Positions 1 through 5,456 of a stretch of 5,568 bases of DNA are shown in pieces. Source of the stretch: an uncultured Collinsella sp. (lineage in GTDB: Bacteria > Actinomycetota > Coriobacteriia > Coriobacteriales > Coriobacteriaceae). The stretch's first letter is position 1. Each line of letters begins with the position of its first letter. The translations under genes and the position numbers were made by a program. A model generated the notes under the pieces. It ran no database searches and was not told where the DNA came from. It saw only the letters and a program-made list of their open reading frames with translations. The stretch lies in contig URTZ01000135.1 in NCBI GenBank assembly GCA_900550825.1, positions 1-5,568 of the forward strand, given 5' to 3'.

Positions 1-62
1 CCCACCCCGCCCCTCCACTCCACTCACCATATATTGCAAAACACCCCCAAGCATATGTTCGA

Positions 63-82
63 AAACACAATATGTTGTGTTT
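63..82. promoter_or_regulatory. Perfect 8-bp palindrome, operator-like
   Basis: AAACACAA at 63-70 and TTGTGTTT at 75-82 are exact reverse complements around TATG. The short AT-rich spacer and the arm length suit a dimeric helix-turn-helix repressor site better than an RNA hairpin. The regulator is unknown. I do not recognise the motif as any named operator. Confidence 0.4.
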
Positions 83-92
83 ACAGCAACGA

Positions 93-116
93 CGGGATGC
101 CACCTGTGGCACCCCG
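93..116 (-). promoter_or_regulatory. GC-rich hairpin or dyad
   Basis: TGCCAC (98-103) and GTGGCA (106-111) pair around a 2-nt centre. CGGG (93-96) and CCCG (113-116) extend the dyad. The one non-matching position (97/112) is A-C on the plus strand but G-U on the minus strand, so the full 11-bp stem forms best in a leftward transcript. No clear U-tract follows, so it is not a convincing terminator. The 2-nt centre would have to open in RNA. It could equally be a DNA-level operator. Confidence 0.35.
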
Positions 117-124
117 CCTTTCAA

Positions 125-150
125 CCTCAACCTTCAAGTTGACCTTGAGG
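125..150. promoter_or_regulatory. Nested dyad CCTCAA/TTGAGG
   Basis: CCTCAA (125-130) and TTGAGG (145-150) form an outer inverted repeat. TCAA (134-137) and TTGA (139-142) form an inner one with nearly the same centre. The arrangement recalls operators of MerR-family activators, but I cannot place a promoter with the 19-20 bp spacer that would support that. Confidence 0.25.
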
Positions 151-242
151 CGATTTTTGCGTCCCCTTACATGCCGTTCACATCGCCCCCAAACTCCCCC
201 ACCCACGGTACACACGGCCCACCACCGCGTCGGTGTCTGGCG

Positions 243-310
243 AAAAATGGGACGGGCCCCAGATTGCCCATGCGCGCAAAAGTGCGTCTCGGCAATCTGG
301 GGCCCGTCCC
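243..310 (-). terminator. Intrinsic terminator after xerD, very long stem
   Basis: Positions 249-268 and 291-310 form a perfect 20-bp inverted repeat with a 22-nt loop. Reading leftward, the stem is followed directly by ATTTTT (248-243), a short U-tract, and it begins 35 nt past the xerD stop, so it is placed to end the pyrG-xerD transcript. The loop can add a short stem (273-277 with 282-286). A perfect 20-bp arm is about twice a usual terminator stem, which leaves room for a second identity as a dispersed palindromic repeat. Confidence 0.7.
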
Positions 311-345
311 CTTTAACATTTATAAATATGCAGGTCAGCGAGGTG

Positions 346-1287
346 CTAGCGATGTGCCAACGGATGCGCCGCCAGATAGACCTCGGTCAGTTGCGTTCGG
401 TCGACATGCGTGTAGACCTGCGTGGTCGAAATATCGGCATGGCCCAAAATCTCCTGCAGCACACGCAGGTCGGCACCGCCCGCGAGCATGTGGGTGGCAA
501 AGGAGTGGCGCAAGGTATGGGGATGGAGCCCCACCAGCCCCACCTGACGCCCATACCGCTCGCATATCGCATGCACGGCCTGGCGCGACAGGCGACGTCC
601 GTTCTTATTTAAAAAAACCGCCGAGGTCTCGGTTCCGCGGGCATGGGCCGCCAAGCGAGAACGTCCCTCAGTTACATAGAGCGTCAGAGCTCGCGCCGCG
701 CTTCCCACCAGTGGGGACAGGCGTTCCTTTGAGCCCTTACCGCGAACGAGTACAAAACCATCGTCAATATGGATATCGCCCACATCGAGCCCAACCAGCT
801 CACTCACACGCAAACCGCATCCGTAGAGCACTTCCAAGATGGCATGGTCGCGCAGTCCCATCTCGCCCTCGGGGAAGTCTTGATCGAGCAGCGCCGAGAC
901 ATCCTCCACCGATAGATACTCCGGCAAACGCTCAGCCTTTTTAGGCAGGCGCAACGCCGCCGTTGGATTTTGGGCCACAGCCCCATCGCGCACCAAAAAG
1001 GCATGCAGGCCCTTCACGGCCGCAAGCGCACGCTCCACCGAGGCATCGGAATAGCCCCCATCGCGACGGTCGGCGACAAAGCCCTCCACGACCTGACGGG
1101 TCACCTCTTCAAAAGACACAATACCCGCCCGCTCCAGATAGGCGCAGTACGTCGTCAGGTCACGACGATAGGCCGCAATCGTGTTGCGCGCCAAACCCCG
1201 CTCGACCGCGAGGTAATCGAGATACTCCCCCGCCGCCACGGCGAGCGACGAGGGAGTAGCTTCGGTATGTTCTTTGTTCGCCGGCAC
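346..1287 (-). CDS. xerD: Tyrosine recombinase XerD
   Basis: This is a site-specific recombinase of the Xer branch (313 aa; family about 300). Family members act with a partner at the chromosomal dif site to resolve chromosome dimers at division. The N-terminal SAM-like core-binding domain covers about residues 15-105 (RNTIAAYRRDL is typical), and the catalytic domain covers about 120-310. All six active-site residues are visible with the spacing of E. coli XerD: R160 (GLRVSEL), K184 (GKGSKER), H257 and R260 (HTLRHSFATH), H283 (LGHADIS) and the nucleophile Y292. I chose the GTG at 1287 because it begins 2 nt after the pyrG stop, consistent with translational coupling, and gives a family-like length. 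The longer frame up to 1440 only overlaps pyrG. The upstream purines (GGACTAAGG) make a weak ribosome binding site. It could be the XerC paralogue; the pyrG-xerD neighbourhood known in other Actinomycetota favours XerD. Confidence 0.88.
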   Translation of the reverse strand: MPANKEHTEATPSSLAVAAGEYLDYLAVERGLARNTIAAYRRDLTTYCAYLERAGIVSFEEVTRQVVEGFVADRRDGGYSDASVERALAAVKGLHAFLVRDGAVAQNPTAALRLPKKAERLPEYLSVEDVSALLDQDFPEGEMGLRDHAILEVLYGCGLRVSELVGLDVGDIHIDDGFVLVRGKGSKERLSPLVGSAARALTLYVTEGRSRLAAHARGTETSAVFLNKNGRRLSRQAVHAICERYGRQVGLVGLHPHTLRHSFATHMLAGGADLRVLQEILGHADISTTQVYTHVDRTQLTEVYLAAHPLAHR

Positions 1288-1289
1288 CC

Positions 1290-2951
1290 TTAGTCCGTAG
1301 CGAGGTTCATGGGCGTCACCTGCAGGCGATCGACACCCTCGTGCTGACCGATCGAGGCACGCACGAACTCTCGGAACAGCGGCTGCGGGTTGGTCGGGCG
1401 GCTCTTGAACTCGGGGTGAGCCTGGGTTGCCACATACCACGGATGCACGTCGCGCGGCAGCTCGACCATCTCGACCAGGCGCTCGTCGGGCGACAGACCC
1501 GAGATAACCAAGCCGGCGTCCTCGAGCTGGTCACGGAAAGCGTTGTTGAACTCAAAGCGGTGACGGTGACGCTCATAGACGAGCTCCTCGCCATATGCCT
1601 CGCGAGCAAGGGTATCGGCGGCGAGCTTGCACGGATAGGCGCCCAGGCGCATGGTGCCGCCCTTCTCGGTCACGTCCTCCTGCGAGCTCATCAGATCGAT
1701 GACGCTATACGGACCGTCCGGATCGAACTCGGAGGAGCTGGCACCGGCAAGGCCGACGACGTTGCGGGCGAACTCGCACACGGCGACCTGCATACCCAGG
1801 CAAATGCCCAGATACGGAATCTTGTGCTCACGGGCAAACTCGGCCGCGAGGATCTTGCCCTCCAGGGCGCGCTTGCCAAAGCCGCCGGGGACCAGGATGC
1901 CCGAGGCGTCGCCCAGAACCTCGGAGACATTCTGCTCGTCGAGGCTCTCGCCGTCGACCAGCTGGACGTCCACATGGCGATCGTAGAAGACGCCCGCATG
2001 GTGCAGGGCCTCGATAACCGACAGGTACGCATCGGGCAGCTGCGTGTACTTACCCACGACGGCGATCTTCACCTTGTCGGCGTGATGGTTGGCGTGATTC
2101 TGTTTGCGCAGGAACTCGTTCCACTCGCTCATGTCGCGCTCACGCGGATCCAGACCCAGGCGCTCGCAAATGCGCAGGTCAAAGTCCTGCTCGGCAAGCA
2201 GCTGCGGAACATCGTAAATGCTCGCGCAGTCCTCGTTGGTAAAGACGCAATCGGTGTCGACGTCGCAGAAGCTTGCGATCTTTCCGCGGATAGCGTCATC
2301 GATATGGTGGTCGGAGCGCAGCACGATGATATCGGGCTGGATGCCAAAGCTGCGGAGCTCCTTGACGGAATGCTGCGTGGGCTTGGTCTTGACCTCGTGG
2401 GCGGCGGCGATATAGGGAACGAGCGACACGTGGATGTAGCAGACGTTCTCGGGGCCGGCCTCCTTGCGGTACTGACGAATGGCCTCGACAAACGGTTGGG
2501 ACTCGATGTCGCCGATCGTGCCGCCCAGCTCGGTAATGACGACGTCGGAGCCGGTCTGCTCCTCGATGCGGCGGAACTTGTCCTTAATGGCATTGGTGAC
2601 GTGGGGAATCACCTGCACGGTACCGCCCAAAAAGTCGCCGCGACGCTCGCGGGCGATTAGGCTTTTGTAGATGGCACCGGTCGTAAAGTTGGAATCGCGG
2701 GTCAGGTTCTCATCAATAAAGCGCTCGTAATGACCCAGGTCCAGGTCGGACTCGTAGCCGTCCTCGGTAACGAAGACCTCACCATGCTGGAACGGGCTCA
2801 TGGTACCGGGGTCGACGTTCAGATACGGGTCGGCCTTCTGCATCGTTACTTTGTAGCCACGCGACTTGAGCAGACGGCCCAGCGAGGCCGCGGTGATACC
2901 CTTGCCCAGGGACGAAACCACGCCACCGGTTACGAACACATGCTTGGTCAT
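1290..2951 (-). CDS. pyrG: CTP synthase (glutamine hydrolysing)
   Basis: Makes CTP from UTP using ATP and glutamine, the last step of de novo pyrimidine nucleotide synthesis, in the cytoplasm; the family acts as a tetramer. The protein is full length (553 aa; family about 535-555). The amidoligase domain (about 1-270) starts with TKHVFVTGGVVSSLGKG, where SSLGKG with K17 forms the ATP loop. D71 and E141 (ELGGTIGDIESQPF) match the magnesium ligands. The class I glutamine amidotransferase domain (about 295-535) shows the VPGGFG oxyanion loop (354-359), the nucleophile C384 in GICLGMQ, and H512/E514 in HPEFKSRP, completing the triad. The ATG at 2951 fits the conserved N terminus, and AGGT lies 8 nt upstream as a modest ribosome binding site. 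It is the first gene of an operon with xerD. Its leader carries a DnaA box and a hairpin. I see no GGG-type initiation site like the one used for pyrG attenuation in Bacillus. Confidence 0.98.
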   Translation of the reverse strand: MTKHVFVTGGVVSSLGKGITAASLGRLLKSRGYKVTMQKADPYLNVDPGTMSPFQHGEVFVTEDGYESDLDLGHYERFIDENLTRDSNFTTGAIYKSLIARERRGDFLGGTVQVIPHVTNAIKDKFRRIEEQTGSDVVITELGGTIGDIESQPFVEAIRQYRKEAGPENVCYIHVSLVPYIAAAHEVKTKPTQHSVKELRSFGIQPDIIVLRSDHHIDDAIRGKIASFCDVDTDCVFTNEDCASIYDVPQLLAEQDFDLRICERLGLDPRERDMSEWNEFLRKQNHANHHADKVKIAVVGKYTQLPDAYLSVIEALHHAGVFYDRHVDVQLVDGESLDEQNVSEVLGDASGILVPGGFGKRALEGKILAAEFAREHKIPYLGICLGMQVAVCEFARNVVGLAGASSSEFDPDGPYSVIDLMSSQEDVTEKGGTMRLGAYPCKLAADTLAREAYGEELVYERHRHRFEFNNAFRDQLEDAGLVISGLSPDERLVEMVELPRDVHPWYVATQAHPEFKSRPTNPQPLFREFVRASIGQHEGVDRLQVTPMNLATD

Positions 2952-2969
2952 ATTGAGTTACCTGCGCTT

Positions 2970-3001
2970 CCCGTAGAAGTTGTTTATCCACATCTTACGG
3001 G
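2970..3001 (-). promoter_or_regulatory. Leader hairpin of pyrG
   Basis: CCCGTA (2970-2975) and TACGGG (2996-3001) pair. In the leftward transcript the stem can continue with about four more pairs across a one-base bulge and a mismatch. It lies in the predicted 5' leader, ending about 8 nt before the AGGT ribosome binding sequence, so it could influence initiation. The DnaA-box sequence sits inside its loop side. Confidence 0.35.
2984..2992 (+). promoter_or_regulatory. Consensus DnaA box TTATCCACA
   Basis: TTATCCACA is an exact match to the high-affinity binding site of the replication initiator DnaA. It lies between the candidate pyrG promoter and the start codon, about 11-19 nt downstream of the expected transcription start, where bound protein could block or modulate transcription. 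There is only one copy, so this is not an origin. A chance 9-mer match somewhere in a window this size is a few percent likely. Confidence 0.45.
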
Positions 3002-3009
3002 TCTTCATT

Positions 3010-3038
3010 GTAATACTCGCACCGCGAAGCGTTCGCAA
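3010..3038 (-). promoter_or_regulatory. Candidate sigma-A promoter of pyrG-xerD
   Basis: Read leftward, TTGCGA (3038-3033) is separated by exactly 17 nt from TATTAC (3015-3010), each matching four of six consensus bases. Transcription would start near 3003, giving a leader of about 50 nt. The terminator at 3072-3105 lies just upstream, so pyrG needs its own promoter here. Confidence 0.5.
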
Positions 3039-3071
3039 TTTTTCTCGCGTGCGATTGCATTTCTCATTCTT

Positions 3072-3105
3072 GAAACAAAACGCCGCCCGGTTTCCCAGGC
3101 GGCGT
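3072..3105 (-). terminator. Intrinsic terminator of the winged-helix gene
   Basis: Positions 3080-3090 and 3095-3105 form an 11-bp GC-rich stem, closed in the leftward RNA by a GAAA tetraloop. The only non-Watson-Crick pair is G-U in that direction, and the stem is followed by TTTTGTTTC. It starts about 24 nt past the stop of the gene at 3130. Confidence 0.9.
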
Positions 3106-3129
3106 CGCTATGGCAAGGGTTACATGCTG

Positions 3130-3468
3130 CTATCGATCAGCAGCCTCGTCCTCAAGCATTTCTTGAACGAGCATGCCGGTACGGACGCCCTCAAGATACC
3201 ACTCGCCACGTTCGGTGAGGCAAATGCCATTTGCAAGCTGACCGCCGTCTTCGCTATAACGCGAGACGACATCAATCATGCCTTCGGAATCCAAGCGATC
3301 GATTGCGGCGCGGGCACGATACGGCGAAACCCCCACGCGCTCGGCAAGCGTTTTGCGCGAGAAACCATACGGCCCGCCATTGTCTTTGGTTTGCTGGTCG
3401 ATCTCCATCAACACCAGCACCTCGACACGCTTCATATCGTTGACACTCGCACGACCCTTGCCCGCCAT
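3130..3468 (-). CDS. Small winged-helix DNA-binding protein
   Basis: A 112-aa protein with no named family that I can assign. A winged helix-turn-helix covers about residues 12-90: an N-terminal helix (MKRVEVLVLMEIDQQT), the turn region SRKTLAERVGVS (37-48), a likely recognition helix from PYRARAAIDRL (49-59), a wing rich in charged residues (66-84), then LTERGEWYLEG (84-94), a pattern typical of MarR/PadR-like proteins. The C terminus is acidic (EMLEDEAADR). There is no ligand domain, so it is probably a dimeric regulator or nucleoid-associated factor. The ATG at 3468 is preferred because GAGGAGG lies 5 nt upstream; a longer frame from 3522 lacks such a site. A terminator on each side makes it monocistronic. 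A repeated 9-mer around its candidate promoter fits autoregulation, but that is inferred. Confidence 0.82.
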   Translation of the reverse strand: MAGKGRASVNDMKRVEVLVLMEIDQQTKDNGGPYGFSRKTLAERVGVSPYRARAAIDRLDSEGMIDVVSRYSEDGGQLANGICLTERGEWYLEGVRTGMLVQEMLEDEAADR

Positions 3469-3473
3469 AGCAG

Positions 3474-3480
3474 CCTCCTC
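3474..3480 (-). promoter_or_regulatory. Strong ribosome binding site, fixes start
   Basis: GAGGAGG followed by a 5-nt spacer and ATG is a near-perfect Shine-Dalgarno sequence. It decides the start of the winged-helix gene at 3468 rather than 3522. Confidence 0.85.
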
Positions 3481-3532
3481 AAACCGAGCACGAGCATCTA
3501 ACGCGCCGTGCGCGACCGACACACCTCACGAT

Positions 3533-3541
3533 GGCAGGTAA
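3533..3541 (-). repeat. 9-mer TTACCTGCC, leader copy
   Basis: Minus-strand TTACCTGCC. An identical copy lies at 3612-3620, 79 bp away. This one falls in the predicted 5' leader of the winged-helix gene and is also bracketed by GATGG/CCATC (3531-3535 and 3546-3550). It is a candidate operator for the gene's own product. Confidence 0.3.
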
Positions 3542-3585
3542 TATCCATCATGCGGCATCCCGCTAAGGATGAAACAGTTACGGTT

Positions 3586-3591
3586 ATTGTA
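3586..3591 (-). promoter_or_regulatory. Candidate -10 box of the winged-helix gene
   Basis: Read leftward, TACAAT matches five of six bases of the -10 consensus. The matching -35 position (about 3609-3614, GCCTAG) is poor, which suggests an activated or otherwise regulated promoter. The leader to the ATG at 3468 would be about 110 nt. Confidence 0.45.
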
Positions 3592-3611
3592 TACCGCTCA
3601 AATTGTCTCTA

Positions 3612-3620
3612 GGCAGGTAA
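3612..3620 (-). repeat. 9-mer TTACCTGCC, promoter copy
   Basis: Second copy of the 9-mer at 3533-3541, overlapping the expected -35 position of the candidate promoter with -10 at 3586-3591. Just upstream, CTATTT/AAATAG (3625-3630 and 3638-3643) form a further AT-rich inverted repeat. Confidence 0.3.
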
Positions 3621-3657
3621 ACAGCTATTTTTCGTCGAAATAGGCGCTTTATTGATC

Positions 3658-3690
3658 AAAAAGCCGTACCGGGCGCTAACCCGATACGGC
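3658..3690 (-). terminator. Intrinsic terminator of the UPF0371 gene
   Basis: Positions 3663-3673 and 3680-3690 form an 11-bp stem with the 6-nt loop TTAGCG, then TTTTTGATC in the leftward direction. The single non-Watson-Crick position is G-U in the leftward RNA and A-C in the other, confirming the direction. It starts 34 nt after the stop codon. Confidence 0.92.
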
Positions 3691-3724
3691 CAAAATGCAA
3701 TGCAATTACCGCGGTGCTTCAAAC

Positions 3725-5206
3725 TTAGCGATGGAAGAAACCGCGGCGCTCAAACTTGGGCTCGCAGCACACGTTGATACCAAGTTTGCGCAGTACCGTC
3801 TCGTCCGTCGGCGAGATAATCACGCTAAAGAAGGCATCGCAACCGCGCAGCTGCTCCAGGCCCGAAAGGACGCGAGCGGCCGTCTCACTCGTGGCCGAGG
3901 TGATCGACAGCGCCATAAGTGTCTCGTCGGTGTGGAGGCGCGGGTTTTTGCTGCCCAGGAAATGCGTCTTGAGCTTGCTGATGGGCTCGATCGCCTCATC
4001 GCTAATGACCTCGAGCTCAAGGTCGACGCCCGAGACATGCTTGAGGGCGTTCATAATGAGCGAACTTGCGGCACCCAGGCGCGTGGAGGTCTTACCGGTC
4101 ACCACGGAGCCATCGGGCATGACCATGGCACCCACGGGACCACCCGTCAGCTGCTCCCTGGTGAGGGCCGCCGAGCGCGCCGGTGAGTAGTTCTTATCGA
4201 TGCCGGCTTTCTTCATAATAATCTTGAGACGGTCGACTTGCTCATCGCCCACGCCGGTACGGCGCACATTTTCGACCGCGGTAAAGTAGCGGCGGACGAT
4301 CTCCATCTTGGAAGCGTCGCGGCAGGCATCGTCATCGGTGATGGCAAAGCCGACCATATTGACGCCCATGTCCGTAGGGCTCTGGTAGGGGCTCTTGCCC
4401 AGAATCTTTTCCATCAGGGCACGGACCACCGGGAAGGCCTCGACGTCGCGGTTGTAGTTGACCGTGGTCTTGTTGTAGGCCTCAAGGTGGAACGAATCGA
4501 TGATATTGGCGTCGTCGAGGTCAGCCGTGGCGGCCTCGTAGGCAATATTGACCGGATGCGTCAGAGGAAGATTCCAGACCGGGAAGGTCTCGAACTTGGC
4601 ATAGCCGGCGGCGGTACCGTGCTTATGCTCGTGATACAGCTGCGAGAGGCAAGTGGCGAGCTTGCCCGAGCCGGGGCCGGGTGCCGTCACGACAACGAGC
4701 GGACGCGTGGTCTCGACAAACTCGTTCTTGCCGTAGCCATCGTCGGACACGATCAGATCGACATCGTGCGGGTAGCCCTCGATGGGATAGTGCAGCTTGG
4801 CGGGAATGCCGAGCGCGTTCAGGCGGTTGCGGAACACATCGGCAGCAGGCTGGCCGGCGTACTGGGTGATGACCACAGCCGCGACGGCAAAGCCGTTGCC
4901 GCGGAACAAGTCAACCAGGCGCAGCACATCCTCGTCATAGGTAATGCCAAGGTCACCGCGAGCCTTGTTTTTCTCGATGTGGTTCGCGTTGATCGCGATG
5001 ATAACCTCGACATCGTCGGCGATGCTCTTGAGCATGCGGAACTTGCTGTCCGGTTCAAAACCCGGCAGCACGCGGCTCGCATGATAGTCATCGAACAGCT
5101 TGCCGCCAAACTCCAAATAGAGCTTGCCGCCAAACTGTGAGATGCGCTCCTTAATGTGAGCGGCCTGCAGCTCGATATACTTCGCGTTGTCGAAACCCTG
5201 GCGCAT
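3725..5206 (-). CDS. UPF0371 / DUF1846 family protein
   Basis: Full-length member (493 aa) of a bacterial family common in Gram-positives and some Actinomycetota. To my knowledge its reaction has not been established. It looks cytosolic, with no signal peptide or membrane segment. Family marks seen here: the opening MRQGFDNAKYIELQAAHIKER, YLEFGGKLFDDYHASRVLPG (about 30-48), the glycine-rich loop APGPGSGK (175-182) followed by LATCLSQLYHEHKHG, the stretch FPVWNLPLTHPVNIAYEAAT (about 208-227), and a C-terminal TDETVLRKLGINVCCEP. The loop resembles a nucleotide-binding P-loop, but the glycine spacing is one residue off the Walker A pattern. I prefer the ATG at 5206 over the in-frame ATG at 5228-5230 because GGGAG lies 6 nt upstream, it matches the family N terminus, and the promoter at 5246-5251 would leave the upstream ATG almost no leader. 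It is transcribed alone, between its own promoter and terminator. Confidence 0.93.
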   Translation of the reverse strand: MRQGFDNAKYIELQAAHIKERISQFGGKLYLEFGGKLFDDYHASRVLPGFEPDSKFRMLKSIADDVEVIIAINANHIEKNKARGDLGITYDEDVLRLVDLFRGNGFAVAAVVITQYAGQPAADVFRNRLNALGIPAKLHYPIEGYPHDVDLIVSDDGYGKNEFVETTRPLVVVTAPGPGSGKLATCLSQLYHEHKHGTAAGYAKFETFPVWNLPLTHPVNIAYEAATADLDDANIIDSFHLEAYNKTTVNYNRDVEAFPVVRALMEKILGKSPYQSPTDMGVNMVGFAITDDDACRDASKMEIVRRYFTAVENVRRTGVGDEQVDRLKIIMKKAGIDKNYSPARSAALTREQLTGGPVGAMVMPDGSVVTGKTSTRLGAASSLIMNALKHVSGVDLELEVISDEAIEPISKLKTHFLGSKNPRLHTDETLMALSITSATSETAARVLSGLEQLRGCDAFFSVIISPTDETVLRKLGINVCCEPKFERRGFFHR

Positions 5207-5212
5207 GTATGG

Positions 5213-5217
5213 CTCCC
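5213..5217 (-). promoter_or_regulatory. Ribosome binding site choosing start 5206
   Basis: GGGAG, 6 nt before the ATG at 5206. The in-frame ATG at 5230 has no comparable site, so the protein most likely has 493 rather than 501 residues. Confidence 0.75.
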
Positions 5218-5245
5218 GTCCCGTTTCCATTTAATGTTCTAGGCG

Positions 5246-5274
5246 ATTATAACGGAGCAGACCCTCCCCAACGC
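5246..5274 (-). promoter_or_regulatory. Promoter of the UPF0371 gene
   Basis: Read leftward, TATAAT (5251-5246) is a perfect -10 hexamer. At 17-nt spacing the -35 position reads GCGTTG (5274-5269), a weak match. Expected initiation near 5238 leaves a leader of about 32 nt to the ATG at 5206. Confidence 0.7.
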
Positions 5275-5313
5275 CCAAGCAATCAACTGGCACCAACCAA
5301 ACACGCCATCGAT

Positions 5314-5382
5314 AAGTTGCGGTGAAATAGTTCCCGTTTAACCCCTCAAGACGGCCAAACAGGAACTATTCCACCGCAACTT
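5314..5382. repeat. Long imperfect inverted repeat (25-bp stem)
   Basis: Arms 5314-5334 and 5362-5382 match at 20 of 21 positions. After one mismatch, GTTT (5336-5339) pairs with AAAC (5357-5360). Both mismatched positions are A-C as plus-strand RNA but G-U as minus-strand RNA, so the stem is continuous (26 bp) only in a leftward transcript. A T-tract (CCCCTTTTT, 5383-5391) follows on the plus side instead, so it could act as a plus-strand terminator. No gene here reads into it from the left. It may be a terminator of a gene off the right edge or a dispersed REP/MITE-like palindrome. Confidence 0.65.
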
Positions 5383-5393
5383 CCCCTTTTTGG

Positions 5394-5424
5394 TTCAAAC
5401 AAACCTGGCCTTTGTATCAATAAT
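5394..5424 (+). promoter_or_regulatory. Weak candidate promoter for the rod RNA
   Basis: AATAAT (5419-5424) matches five of six -10 bases. TTCAAA (5394-5399) is a partial -35 at a long 19-nt spacing. Initiation would fall near 5431, about 25 nt before the rod. This is suggestive only. Confidence 0.2.
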
Positions 5425-5456
5425 GGAAACGTCGCAGGTGGAGCATAAGCCAGCGA

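Larger units (their letters stand above)
1..242. other. Non-coding left flank with several dyads
   Basis: I find no gene here. The open frames crossing it show no family resemblance and have no ribosome binding site, and frames entering from the xerD side run antisense to that gene. The stretch holds three separate dyad symmetries (63-82, 93-116 and 125-150), which is unusually many. On the minus strand the last bases before the left edge are purine-rich (AGTGGAGTGGAGGGG, about 9-23) and could be a ribosome binding site for a leftward gene starting just outside. A control region for such a gene is the simplest reading, but it is an inference. Confidence 0.5.

Noticed and set aside
72..944. 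290-codon plus-strand open frame across the left flank and xerD
   Set aside because: It runs through the terminator hairpin and antisense to the xerD catalytic domain. It is rich in P, R, A and H, as expected of a GC-rich shadow.
1288..1440. N-terminal extension of XerD up to an ATG at 1440
   Set aside because: These 51 residues lie entirely within the pyrG 3' end in another frame and do not resemble recombinases. The GTG at 1287 gives the normal length.
1341..2660. 439-codon open frame on the plus strand inside pyrG
   Set aside because: It is antisense to a full-length, fully conserved CTP synthase and arises from GC-rich codon bias. Its translation has a repetitive, shadow-like composition and no ribosome binding site.
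4661..4684. Walker A ATPase motif in the UPF0371 protein
   Set aside because: The glycine spacing does not fit GxxxxGK[ST] and no Walker B was identified, so I describe it only as a glycine-rich loop.
4238..5140. 300-codon plus-strand open frame inside the UPF0371 gene
   Set aside because: Antisense shadow of a conserved gene, with no family features.
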